Positions 40,013-48,832 of a stretch of DNA of 64,000 nt are shown here, piece after piece; the first letter of the stretch is position 1; each line of letters opens with the position of its first letter. The position numbers were made by a program, and so were the translations under genes. This DNA comes from Actinoallomurus soli. GTDB taxonomy: Bacteria > Actinomycetota > Actinomycetes > Streptosporangiales > Streptosporangiaceae. The notes beneath the pieces were generated by a model, which was not told where the DNA came from, ran no database searches, and was given only the letters and a program-made list of their open reading frames with translations. The stretch is from assembly GCF_024055715.1 (NCBI RefSeq), contig NZ_JAMXMV010000015.1, positions 1 through 64,000 on the forward strand, read 5' to 3'.

Positions 40013-41446
40013 ATGTCAGACGTCACTCCGTTCTACCTGTCCGGCGTGCCCACGACCGGTACGGACACCCTCGAGGTGACCTCCCCCTGGGACGGTTCCG
40101 TCGTCGGCGTCGTCTCCGTGCCGACCGACGCCCAGATCGAGCAGGCCGTCGCCGACCTCGACGCCGTACGGCGGGAGGCCCAGGCGACCCCCGCGCACGT
40201 ACGGGCCGCGGCCCTCGACCACATCTCGGCGCGGCTCGCCGAGCGCGCCGAGGAGATCGCCCGGCTGATCACCGCGGAGAACGGCAAGCCCCTGCTCTGG
40301 GCGCGCGGGGAGGTCTCCCGCGCGGTCTCGACGTTCCGCTGGGCTGCCGAGGAGGCCCGCCGGTTCTCCGGTGACCTGCAGCGGCTGGACACCGAGGCGG
40401 CGGCGACCGGACGGCTCGCCGTCGTACGGCGCTTCCCACGCGGCCCGGTGCTGGGCATCGCGCCGTTCAACTTCCCGCTGAACCTGGTCGCGCACAAGGT
40501 CGCTCCGGCCATCGCGGTCGGCGCCCCGATCCTGGTGAAGCCGGCGCCGGCCACGCCGCTGTCCGCGCTTCTGCTCGGGGAGATCATCGCGGAGACGGAC
40601 CTGCCGCCCCGGATGGTCTCGGTGCTGCCGGTGCCGAACGACCGGATGTCCGCCCTGGTCGACGACGCGCGGCTCCCGGTCATCTCGTTCACCGGCTCCG
40701 GCCCGGTCGGCTGGGCGATCCAGCGGCAGGCGCCGCGCAAGCACGTCACGCTGGAACTCGGCGGCAACGCCGCCGTCGTGGTGAACGACGACTGGCCGGA
40801 CCTGCCCGGCGCGGCGCGCCGGATCGCGCTGTTCGCCAACTACCAGGCGGGTCAGTCCTGCATCTCCGTCCAGCGTGTGCTCGTCCACTCGGGCATCTAC
40901 GACGCGTTCGTCGCCGACCTCGTCGCCGAGGTGGAGAAGCTGCCGACCGGCGACCCGACGGCCGACGGCGTCCAGGTCGGCCCGGTGATCAACGACGCGG
41001 CGGCCGAGCGGATCACGGACTGGATCGACGAGGCCCGCCGGGGCGGCGCTTCGGTCCTGGCCGGCGGCGGCCGCGACGGCCGTACCGTGGCGCCGACCGT
41101 CCTCGCCGATGTCCCCGCCGGGTCCGCGCTGGCGGAGGAGGAGGTCTTCGGCCCGGTCCTCACGGTCGCCCCGTTCCGCGACCTGGACGAGGCGTTCGAC
41201 CTCGTCAACGCCTCCAAGTACGGGCTGCAGGCGGGGATCTTCACCACCGACGTGCAGGCGGCCTTCCGCGCCCACCGCGACCTGGAGGTCGGCGGGGTGA
41301 TCGTCGGGGACGTCCCCAGCTTCCGCGCGGACCAGATGCCGTACGGCGGCTGGAAGGACTCCGGCGTCGGGCGGGAGGGCGTCCGGGCCGCGATGAACGA
41401 CCTCACCGAGGACCGCGTCCTGGTCCTCACCGGCCTCGACCTCTGA
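40013..41446 (+). CDS. gabD: Succinate-semialdehyde dehydrogenase (NAD(P)-dependent ALDH)
   Basis: 477 aa. ALDH superfamily: FNFPLN, VKPAPATPLSA (coenzyme Lys), FTGSGPVGW (Rossmann turn), LELGGNAAVVV (general base Glu near 249) and GQSCISVQRVL (catalytic Cys near 283). By position after gabT it should oxidise succinate semialdehyde to succinate; the sequence around the Cys is of the general ALDH type, so specificity rests on context. GAGGACGAAG is its ribosome-binding site. A strong hairpin follows. Confidence 0.88.
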   Translation: MSDVTPFYLSGVPTTGTDTLEVTSPWDGSVVGVVSVPTDAQIEQAVADLDAVRREAQATPAHVRAAALDHISARLAERAEEIARLITAENGKPLLWARGEVSRAVSTFRWAAEEARRFSGDLQRLDTEAAATGRLAVVRRFPRGPVLGIAPFNFPLNLVAHKVAPAIAVGAPILVKPAPATPLSALLLGEIIAETDLPPRMVSVLPVPNDRMSALVDDARLPVISFTGSGPVGWAIQRQAPRKHVTLELGGNAAVVVNDDWPDLPGAARRIALFANYQAGQSCISVQRVLVHSGIYDAFVADLVAEVEKLPTGDPTADGVQVGPVINDAAAERITDWIDEARRGGASVLAGGGRDGRTVAPTVLADVPAGSALAEEEVFGPVLTVAPFRDLDEAFDLVNASKYGLQAGIFTTDVQAAFRAHRDLEVGGVIVGDVPSFRADQMPYGGWKDSGVGREGVRAAMNDLTEDRVLVLTGLDL

Positions 41447-41529
41447 CGACCGCCCCCGGCGATCGGCCCGGTGACGAAGACCGAGCGCCGGTGCGCCGTC
41501 GTCGCGGAGCTGCGGGCCGTGTCGCCGCC

Positions 41530-41575
41530 GGGCCCGGCGCCCCGCGTCGTACAGCGGGCCCGGCGCCCCGCGTCG
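41530..41575. repeat. 20-bp direct repeat, 26-bp period
   Basis: GGGCCCGGCGCCCCGCGTCG occurs at 41530-41549 and again at 41556-41575. Either copy can pair with the right arm of the hairpin at 41586-41605, so two mutually exclusive stems are possible. Confidence 0.85.
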
Positions 41576-41605
41576 CGCAGCAGGCGCTGCGCGGCGCGGG
41601 GCGCC
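41562..41605 (+). terminator. Strong hairpin downstream of gabD
   Basis: A 20-bp stem (left arm 41562-41581, right arm 41586-41605) with only one G-U wobble and a 4-nt loop. It lies 115 bp after gabD in an otherwise gene-free 331-bp spacer and probably ends the gab transcript. Confidence 0.75.
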
Positions 41606-41777
41606 CGCTGCACGCGGTGGCCGGGCGTCGACGCCGGTCGCCCCGACCACCATTACCCGGCCTGACAGAATCGGCAAGTGCAGCCTGCAAAGGACTCCCG
41701 CACACCGTTTCCCGCGCGCGCCCGATCCGCGCCGGGTCGGTTCTCGGCGGGCGGGCCGCCGCCCTAACCTCGACGTC

Positions 41778-42731
41778 ATGGGCATCGAGGACGACATGGG
41801 CGAAGTCCCCCGAATCCCGAGGGCGGGAAACGCATCGAGAGGCCGTTCCTCGGGCTCGACGGAGTTCTCCACCGCCCTGCGAATGGCGATTCAAGAAAGC
41901 GGCCTCACGCTGGAAAGCCTGCGGAACCGGCTGCGGCAGCGGGGAATTCGTGTCAGCGCCGCCACTTTGAGCTACTGGCAGGGCGGGCGGAGCCGGCCAC
42001 AGCGCCCCGACTCCATCGCCGCCGTCGGAGTGCTGGAGCAGATCCTGGAGCTGCCGGGCGGCGCCCTGACCGAGCTGCTGCGGCCGCGCCGGCGCCGCGG
42101 CCAGGCGGGAGGCGGCCCCCTGCACCCGGCACGGCTCTGGTCCGACCCGCGCCCCGTCCTCACGATGCTCGGCGGGCTCGACCGGTCGTCCGACCACCGG
42201 CTCGAATGGCTGAGCGTGCACGACGTCTACGAGGTCGACGCCGACCGGCGACCTCGGTCGCTGGCGGTACGCCAGGTGGTGCGGGCGTCGGGCGACGACG
42301 TGGACCGGGTCGTCGCCGTGCACCGCGCCGAGGCCGAGACGGATCCCCCGCCGGCGCTCGGCGACCTCCGCCACTGCCGCCGGGGCCGGGTACGCCACGA
42401 GATGGGGTTCGTCGCCATCGAGCTCTTCTTCGACCGGGTGCTGGCACGCGGCGACACGGCGGTCGTGGAATACGAACTCGGCTTTCCGGGAGACCGGCCG
42501 ATCACCCGATTCTATGACCGCCGTTTCAGGCATCCGGTAAGGGAGTATCTGGCCATCGTCCGGTTCGACCGGCGAATGTTGCCGGCACGCTGCTACCGCT
42601 ACGAACGCGACACCGTCGAGGTGCCACGGCGCCGTACCGCCGAGCTCTGGGTCGGATCGTCCGGCGGCGTCCACATCACGAAGAGCGGGATGGACGGCGG
42701 GATCATCGGACTGGAATGGGAATGGGAATGA
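41778..42731 (+). CDS. HTH protein with unrecognised C-terminal domain, paralogue A
   Basis: 317 aa. After about 30 flexible residues an XRE-like helix-turn-helix spans about 32-105 (FSTALRMAIQESGLTLESL, SAATLSYWQGGRSRPQRPDS). The remaining 200 residues form a domain I do not recognise, with conserved points shared with the tandem paralogue: FVAIELFFDRVLARGDTAVV, HPVREYLAIVRFD, LPARCYRYE and a C-terminal GLEWEWE. No membrane segment. The beta-rich C-terminal part may bind a ligand. It probably acts as a transcription regulator, but no target is evident. No strong ribosome-binding site precedes the ATG, so a leaderless transcript is possible. Confidence 0.75.
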   Translation: MGIEDDMGEVPRIPRAGNASRGRSSGSTEFSTALRMAIQESGLTLESLRNRLRQRGIRVSAATLSYWQGGRSRPQRPDSIAAVGVLEQILELPGGALTELLRPRRRRGQAGGGPLHPARLWSDPRPVLTMLGGLDRSSDHRLEWLSVHDVYEVDADRRPRSLAVRQVVRASGDDVDRVVAVHRAEAETDPPPALGDLRHCRRGRVRHEMGFVAIELFFDRVLARGDTAVVEYELGFPGDRPITRFYDRRFRHPVREYLAIVRFDRRMLPARCYRYERDTVEVPRRRTAELWVGSSGGVHITKSGMDGGIIGLEWEWE

Positions 42732-42860
42732 TCACAGGCCGCGTTAACTGATATTAACAGTGAATTCTGTACGCCATGAAAACGTTGACGGTCACTGGCC
42801 GCGACGACCACTATTCCTCCAGCGACCCCGCTCCACGGGAAGGACCGTGCCTCCCGACCG

Positions 42861-42907
42861 GATCACCCCGGACCTCGGTGCCCCGCCTGCCGAGGTCCGG
42901 GGTGATC
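42861..42907 (+). terminator. Terminator between the HTH paralogues
   Basis: A perfect 18-bp stem (GATCACCCCGGACCTCGG with its complement) and an 11-nt loop, so the two paralogues are separate transcription units. Confidence 0.85.
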
Positions 42908-43031
42908 GCCTTTGCCGGGGCCTTGCCAACCGGCGACGCGACTGAGATCTTTCATGGCGTACACAGCCCTGTCCGTACCTCGGTCAAGGCCAGGTCGGGG
43001 GTGGCCGTCCTCAACCGGAGGCACTCGAACC

Positions 43032-43940
43032 GTGCGGAGCGTGGTGGAGGATGATCTCCTCCAGGTGGTTCGGAGCGGTCCGTTCGACGTGGCGTTGCAG
43101 GCCGCCATCCAGGCTCGCGGTCTCACGCTGGAGACCCTCCAGCGGCGGCTGAGGGAGCGGCGCATCCACGTCAGCCTCTCCAGCCTCAGCTACTGGCAGC
43201 GTGGCCGGACCCGGCCGGAGCGCGCCGACTCGCTCCGGGCCGTACGCGGACTGGAGAGCATCCTCGAACTGCCGCGCAACTCCCTCATCACGCTGCTCAA
43301 ACCGCCGGGCAACCGCCCGGCCGGGACATGGTCGCTGAACGAGATCTTCCCGACTCCCGGCGCCCTCGACCTGCTGGACGAGATCGGCGATCGGGTGGAC
43401 GGCCGCATCACCTGCCTGAGCCTGCACGACCGTTACGTCCTCGGCCCGGACCGGGACCTCCGGTCGGTGCAGACCCGCGCGGTGCTCCAGGCGCAGCAGC
43501 CGGGAGTGGACCGCTGGATCTGCCTCTACCACAACGAACACGGCGTGCTGCCCACACGGAAGGACGCGAGCCGCTGCAGGGTCGGCCGGGTCCGCACGGA
43601 CGAGGCGAGCGCGCTGGTGGCCACGGAGCTCCTGTTCGACCGGCCGCTGGCACGCGGCGAGACGTACCTGATCGAGTACGGCTTCGGCTTCACCCCGCCG
43701 GGACCGCCCGACACCGAGGAGGGCCGGGGCTTCCGGTACCCCCAGCACGAGTACCTCCTGGAGATCGAGTTCGATCCGTCGGCGATCCCGGCCCGCTGCT
43801 ACCGGACGTGGCGTCCGGACGCCACCGCCCGGACGGCGGAGGAGACCGACCTGCGGCTGTCCAGCTCCCACACGGTCCACGTCATCGAGTTCGGACTGCA
43901 GGCCGGCGGATACCTCGGGATCGGCTGGGAGTGGGACTAG
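43032..43940 (+). CDS. HTH protein with unrecognised C-terminal domain, paralogue B
   Basis: 302 aa from GTG 43032, 10 nt after GGAGG; the frame is open further upstream (ATG 42954) without a ribosome-binding site. Same architecture as the gene at 41778: HTH (about 14-85: FDVALQAAIQARGLTLETLQ, SLSSLSYWQRGRTRPERADS), then a long domain with LVATELLFDRPLARGETYLI, YPQHEYLLEIEFD, IPARCYRTW and terminal LGIGWEWD. Identity is high in the HTH and the C-terminal motifs and low in between, so the duplication is not recent. Separated from its paralogue by a terminator and about 300 bp. Confidence 0.75.
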   Translation: MRSVVEDDLLQVVRSGPFDVALQAAIQARGLTLETLQRRLRERRIHVSLSSLSYWQRGRTRPERADSLRAVRGLESILELPRNSLITLLKPPGNRPAGTWSLNEIFPTPGALDLLDEIGDRVDGRITCLSLHDRYVLGPDRDLRSVQTRAVLQAQQPGVDRWICLYHNEHGVLPTRKDASRCRVGRVRTDEASALVATELLFDRPLARGETYLIEYGFGFTPPGPPDTEEGRGFRYPQHEYLLEIEFDPSAIPARCYRTWRPDATARTAEETDLRLSSSHTVHVIEFGLQAGGYLGIGWEWD

Positions 43941-44125
43941 GGAGCATCCGGTGGATCTCCCTCACCGGGCGCCCCTGACGCACCCGTGGATGTGACCTTC
44001 CGCGACTTTGCCGACACTTTCCGTCGTCCGTGACGGGTGTTACAGTTCGCAGTGCTCTGAACACCCTTAGTATTCCCCGGCGGTGACGTGCCGTCGGCGT
44101 GTCCGACCCACGCGGAGGTCCTGGC

Positions 44126-46384
44126 ATGGAACGCGCGATACTCCTGGCCGTCGACGAGCGGCCCGACGCCGACTCGGCGATCGCCGAACAGCTGCGCCGC
44201 CTCTGCGCGGCGATGGACGAGCACGGGCTGCGGGTGCGCTGGACCCACCGCAGCGCCGACGCCCTGGCGGTGATCCGCTCGGACGCGACGCTGACGGGAC
44301 TGCTGGCCGGCTGGGGCGCTCCCGGCGCCGAGGAGATCATGAAGGCGGTGACCAAGCGGTTCAACCGCCTGCCGGTCTTCCTGCTGACCGCGGACCACGA
44401 GCCCCGCGACGTCCCCCTGTGGGTGTACGAGGTGATCCAGGGCTACGTCTTCCCCCTGGAGGACACCCCCGACTTCATCGCCGGGCGCATCGCGCACGCC
44501 GCCGAGGAGTACACCGAGCAGACGCTCCCGCCGTTCTTCGAGGCGCTGCGGCACCTGGAGGACCGCCACCGCTACTCCTGGCACACCCCGGCCCACGCCG
44601 GCGGCGTGGCGTTCCTCAAGTCACCGGTGGGCCGGGCGTTCTTCGACTACTACGGCGAGCGGCTGCTGCGCACCGACCTGTCGATCTCGGTCCCCGAGCT
44701 GGGTTCACCGCTGGAGCACACCGGCCCGATCGGCGACGCCGAGCGCAACGCCGCCCGGATCTTCGGCGCCGAGCGGACGTACTTCGTGATGAACGGCAAC
44801 TCGACCGCCAACCGCATCGTCGGCCATCACGCGGTCGCGCGCGGCGAGCTGGCGCTGGTCGACCGCAACTGCCACAAGTCGATCCAGCACGCCCTCGCCA
44901 TCAACGGCGCCCGGCCCGTCTACCTGGTCCCCGAGCGCAACGGGCTCGGCCTGGCCGGCCCGATCCCGGCCGGGACCCTGTCGGCGTCAGCGGTGCGCGA
45001 CCGGCTGGGCGGCCATCCGTTCACCGCGGACGCGGCCGCGCCGGAGCCCACCTACGCGGTGGTCACCAACTCGACGTACGACGGCCTGTGCTACGACGCC
45101 GTACGCGTCGCGGAGCTGCTCGGCACGTCGGTCCCACGGGTGCACTTCGACGAGGCGTGGTTCGCCTACGCCCGCTTCAACCCGCTCTACGCGCGCCGGT
45201 ACGGCATGGCCGTCGACGAGCGGTCCCTGCCGGGGCCGGAGCGGCCGACGGTGTTCGCCACCCAGTCCACGCACAAGCTGCTGGCGGCGCTGTCGCAGTC
45301 GTCGATGCTGCACGTGCGCCCGTCGCCCCGCGCCCCCGTCGACCACGACCGGTTCAACGAGACGTACCTGATGCACGCCAGCACCTCGCCGCTCTACCCG
45401 ATGATCGCGTCGCTGGACGTGGCCGCCGCGATGATGGACGGGCCGTCCGGGCCGTTCCTCACCGGGGAGGCGATCGTCGAGGCGATCCGCTTCCGGCAGG
45501 CGATGGTGCGGCTCGCCGCCCGCATCCGGGAGGACGGCAGCCGCCCGGACTGGTTCTTCGGAGTGTGGCAGCCCTCGCAGGTGACCGATCCGCGCACGGG
45601 CGAGGCGGTGGCGTTCGAGGACGCCGAGGTGGAGCTGCTGGCCACCGATCCCGGCTGCTGGACGCTGCGGCCCGGCGCCGGCTGGCACGGGTTCGACGGC
45701 CTGGACGACGGGCACTGCATGCTCGACCCGATCAAGGTGACGATCACCTGTCCGGGCGCGGACGCCGCCGGCGGCACCACGGAGTGGGGCATCCCCGCCA
45801 AGATCGTGGCCGCCTACCTCGAGCGGCGCGGCATCGTCGTGGAGAAGACCGGTGACCACACGCTGCTGGTGCTGTTCTCGCTCGGCATCACGAAGGGCAA
45901 GTGGGGCACCCTGATCGACGCGCTCATCGACTTCAAGAACGCCTACGACGGCGACGTGCCCCTGGCGGAGGCACTGCCCGGCTTCGGCCCGTCCGGGGTG
46001 ACGCTGCGCGCCCTCTGCGCCCAGGTCCACGGCAGGCTGCGTGATTCGAAGCTCGACGTCCTGCTCGACGAGGTCTTCACCGATCTGCCGGAGCCCGTCC
46101 TCACACCGGCCGACTGCTACCAGGCGCTGATCCGGTCGCGCACCGAGCGGGTGCCGCTGAGCGAGCTGGCGAACCGCGTCTCCGCCACGGTCGTCGTCGT
46201 GACCCCACCGGGCATCCCGATGCTGATGCCGGGCGAGTCGACCGGCCCCGACGACGGACCGGTCATGAGCTACCTGCGCGCCCTGGAGGCCTTCGACCGG
46301 ACCTTCCCCTTCATCGACACCGACATCCACGGAGCACACCGCGACGACACCGGCCGCTACTGGATCGAGTGCGTGATCGACTAG
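44126..46384 (+). CDS. Orn/Lys/Arg decarboxylase, AdiA/LdcC type
   Basis: 752 aa from ATG 44126, after GGAGG; an in-frame GTG nine codons upstream lacks such a site. Full-length fold-type I decarboxylase: N-terminal receiver-like wing domain (about 1-130), PLP core (about 130-560) with GNSTANRIV, VDRNCHKSIQHAL, FDEAWFAYARF and the PLP lysine in ATQSTHKLLAAL near 384, then a C-terminal domain ending at the ACID-type PGIPMLMPGES. It makes a diamine or agmatine plus CO2. Arginine versus lysine cannot be settled by eye. No antiporter gene is adjacent, so a polyamine-supplying rather than acid-resistance role is possible. Confidence 0.92.
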   Translation: MERAILLAVDERPDADSAIAEQLRRLCAAMDEHGLRVRWTHRSADALAVIRSDATLTGLLAGWGAPGAEEIMKAVTKRFNRLPVFLLTADHEPRDVPLWVYEVIQGYVFPLEDTPDFIAGRIAHAAEEYTEQTLPPFFEALRHLEDRHRYSWHTPAHAGGVAFLKSPVGRAFFDYYGERLLRTDLSISVPELGSPLEHTGPIGDAERNAARIFGAERTYFVMNGNSTANRIVGHHAVARGELALVDRNCHKSIQHALAINGARPVYLVPERNGLGLAGPIPAGTLSASAVRDRLGGHPFTADAAAPEPTYAVVTNSTYDGLCYDAVRVAELLGTSVPRVHFDEAWFAYARFNPLYARRYGMAVDERSLPGPERPTVFATQSTHKLLAALSQSSMLHVRPSPRAPVDHDRFNETYLMHASTSPLYPMIASLDVAAAMMDGPSGPFLTGEAIVEAIRFRQAMVRLAARIREDGSRPDWFFGVWQPSQVTDPRTGEAVAFEDAEVELLATDPGCWTLRPGAGWHGFDGLDDGHCMLDPIKVTITCPGADAAGGTTEWGIPAKIVAAYLERRGIVVEKTGDHTLLVLFSLGITKGKWGTLIDALIDFKNAYDGDVPLAEALPGFGPSGVTLRALCAQVHGRLRDSKLDVLLDEVFTDLPEPVLTPADCYQALIRSRTERVPLSELANRVSATVVVVTPPGIPMLMPGESTGPDDGPVMSYLRALEAFDRTFPFIDTDIHGAHRDDTGRYWIECVID

Positions 46385-46385
46385 G

Positions 46386-46461
46386 GCCCGGCCGACCGGA
46401 TACGCCCGGGGCCCGGCCGACCGGACAGGCCCGGGGCCCGGGGGACCGGGTACGCCCCGGG
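46386..46461. repeat. 25-bp tandem repeat, three copies
   Basis: GCCCGGCCGACCGGATACGC-type units at 46386-46410, 46411-46435 and 46436-46461 (the last 26 bp and diverged) start just after the decarboxylase stop. They run into the terminator hairpin. Confidence 0.85.
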
Positions 46462-46498
46462 CCGGCCCGCGTGACGACGTTTCGCGGGCCGGCCCGGG
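46456..46498 (+). terminator. Terminator after the decarboxylase gene
   Basis: A perfect 16-bp stem (CCCGGGCCGGCCCGCG) closes an 11-nt loop that ends in TTT. Confidence 0.85.
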
Positions 46499-46589
46499 CT
46501 GCCGGTGCACCGTCGACAGGGTCGGACGTATTGTCCCCTTATGGGGAGTTCCTGCAGCGTGGCTGCCGGGGACCTGCGAGGCGCGCGCG

Positions 46590-48722
46590 ATGGCCTGCGG
46601 TGACGAGATCGGCGCCGCCGAGCCACTGGACAGAGCGCTGGACGAGGAACTGGCCGCGGCGGTGCGCCGTACGGGCGCCGCGACCGGATGCGTCTTCCTG
46701 TACACCGACGGGAGACGGGAGCTGCGCCTGGTCGCGATCTGCGGCGTACCGGAGGCGCTGATCGCACCCTGGGTGCGCATGCCGATGTCCCGGTCCAATC
46801 CGATGTGCGACGCCGTACGGGAGGACCATCTCGTGTGGGTGGGCTGCCAGGGGGACATGGCCCGCCTGTATCCGAACGTCGCGGCGGCGTTCCCCTACCG
46901 GTACACCCTCGCCGCCCTGCCGCTGCGGGGCGCGCGCGGGCCCTGGGGTGCGCTGCTGCTGATGTGGCCCGCCGGTCATCCGGCGACCGCCGACCGCGGC
47001 GAGCGAGTCGGCATCGAGGCCGCTGCCCGGCGCATCGCCCGGTCGCTCGACCACGCGGACCGCCCGCCCGGCATCCCCGCCCGGCCGCGCGTCGTCTCGC
47101 TGCAGCCCGGCGAGCCGCGCCGTCCGCCGTACACGGCCGTCGACTTCGTCGAACGCCTGCCCGAAGGCGGCCTCACGCTCGACCTCGACGGCCGCATCAC
47201 CTTCGTCACCACCACCGCCGCGGAACTGCTCGGCCGTGCCGCGGAGGACCTGCTGGGCACCCGGCCGTGGGAGTCGCTGCCCTGGTTGGACAACCCGGTG
47301 GCCGAGGACCGGTACCGCACCGCGGTGATCAGCCGGGAGCCGGTGCGCTACACCGTCCTGCGGCCGCCGGACGTGTGGCTGGACATCAAGCTGTACCCGG
47401 ACGCCAGCGGGATCAGCCTCCGTGTGATCCGGAGCGACACGGGCGGGAGCCGGCGATCCGACTGCCGAACGATGGCCGCCGGTCCGGCCGCCCCCTGGGC
47501 CGACACCGATCGCATCGGGCGGCTCTACGAACTGGTGCACCTGGCCGCCGCGCTGACCGAGGCCGTCGGCGTACGCGACGTCGTGGACCTGGTCGCCGAC
47601 CAGGTCCTGCCCGCGTTCGGCGCGCAGGGCCTATGGCTCTCCGCCGCCGAGGGCGGGCGCTTCAAGGTCATCGGCCACCGCGGATATCCGCTCAGCGCCG
47701 TCGAGCGCTTCGACGGCGTGTCGGTGGAGGTCATCGACAACCCCGCCGCCCTCGTCGTCGCCAGCGGCATCCCCCACTTCTTCGCCTCTCCCGAAGAGAT
47801 CTCCGTCATCTATCCCGAGGGTCCCAGCATCGGCGGCAAGAAGGCCTGGGCGTTCCTGCCGCTGATCGTCTCCGGTCGGCCCGTCGGCTGCTGCATCATC
47901 TCCTACGACGAGCCGCACACCTTCAACGCCGACGAACGCGCGATCCTCACCTCCCTCGCCGGCCTGATCGCCCAGGCCCTGGACCGTGCCCGCCTCTACG
48001 ACGCCAAGAAGGACCTCGCTCACGGTCTGCAGCAGGCCCTCCTGCCGCACAGCCTGCCCCGGCTGGCCGGGCTCGACGTCGCCGCCCGCTACCTGCCCGC
48101 GACCCACGGCATGGAGATCGGCGGGGACTTCTACGACGTGGTCCGCCTCGACGACACGACCGCAGCCGCCGTCATCGGCGACGTGCAGGGACACAACGTC
48201 AACGCGGCGGCCCTGATGGGCCAGGTCCGCACCGCGGTCCACGCCTACGCCGCCGCGGGAGCGTCACCGGACGAGGTGCTCGCGCACGCCGACCGGATCC
48301 TCACCGATCTCGGAACCGATCTGTTCGTCTCCTGCCTCTACGCCCAGCTCGACCTCGCCGGCGACGAGATCGCCCTGGCCAGCGCCGGCCACCCGCGACC
48401 GCTCCTGTGCTGCCGTCCCGGAGAACCCCCGACCGCCCGCCCACTCGAGATCGAGCCCGGCCCGCTGCTCGGCATCGGGGATGCGGCCGATTTTCCGGTG
48501 ACCATGGTGCCTCTGCTCCACGGAACGACCCTCGTCCTCTACACGGACGGTCTGGTCGAGGTACCCGGTGTCGACATCGACCAGACCACCGACGCGCTGG
48601 CACGGCGGCTCTCCGAGTCCGCGGGCCTCCCGCTGGGCGCCCTGATCGACGAGCTCATCAGCACGAGACCGACGAGCCGGCACACCGACGACATCGCCGT
48701 CCTCGCCCTGCGGAGGACATGA
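46590..48722 (+). CDS. GAF-PAS-GAF-PP2C sensor phosphatase
   Basis: 710 aa, no membrane segment. Domains: GAF-like (about 10-155), PAS (about 180-285: GGLTLDLDGRITFVTTTAAEL), a second GAF (about 310-485) and SpoIIE-type PP2C (about 495-708) with IGGDFYDVVRL, VIGDVQGHNVNAAALMGQ and HTDDIAVLAL carrying the metal ligands. Between GAF and PP2C a short helix (KDLAHGLQQALLP) is the usual RsbU-type linker. Targets should be phosphorylated anti-anti-sigma proteins; none is encoded nearby. It has a different module order from the phosphatase at 3218. Confidence 0.9.
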   Translation: MACGDEIGAAEPLDRALDEELAAAVRRTGAATGCVFLYTDGRRELRLVAICGVPEALIAPWVRMPMSRSNPMCDAVREDHLVWVGCQGDMARLYPNVAAAFPYRYTLAALPLRGARGPWGALLLMWPAGHPATADRGERVGIEAAARRIARSLDHADRPPGIPARPRVVSLQPGEPRRPPYTAVDFVERLPEGGLTLDLDGRITFVTTTAAELLGRAAEDLLGTRPWESLPWLDNPVAEDRYRTAVISREPVRYTVLRPPDVWLDIKLYPDASGISLRVIRSDTGGSRRSDCRTMAAGPAAPWADTDRIGRLYELVHLAAALTEAVGVRDVVDLVADQVLPAFGAQGLWLSAAEGGRFKVIGHRGYPLSAVERFDGVSVEVIDNPAALVVASGIPHFFASPEEISVIYPEGPSIGGKKAWAFLPLIVSGRPVGCCIISYDEPHTFNADERAILTSLAGLIAQALDRARLYDAKKDLAHGLQQALLPHSLPRLAGLDVAARYLPATHGMEIGGDFYDVVRLDDTTAAAVIGDVQGHNVNAAALMGQVRTAVHAYAAAGASPDEVLAHADRILTDLGTDLFVSCLYAQLDLAGDEIALASAGHPRPLLCCRPGEPPTARPLEIEPGPLLGIGDAADFPVTMVPLLHGTTLVLYTDGLVEVPGVDIDQTTDALARRLSESAGLPLGALIDELISTRPTSRHTDDIAVLALRRT

Positions 48723-48832
48723 CGCTCCTCATCGGGTCCGGCTCTGGTCCGGCGCTCATGATCAGGCTCACGGGCCGGGCGTCCGCGTCGGCCCCAGACG
48801 GCTGTCGGCCGTGACGGTTAGACTCCCCCGCC

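Noticed and set aside
44126-46384. Linking the Orn/Lys/Arg decarboxylase to the upstream guanidinobutyrate genes as one arginine pathway
   Set aside because: Two unrelated transcription units and two terminators lie between them, and the decarboxylase substrate is not determined.
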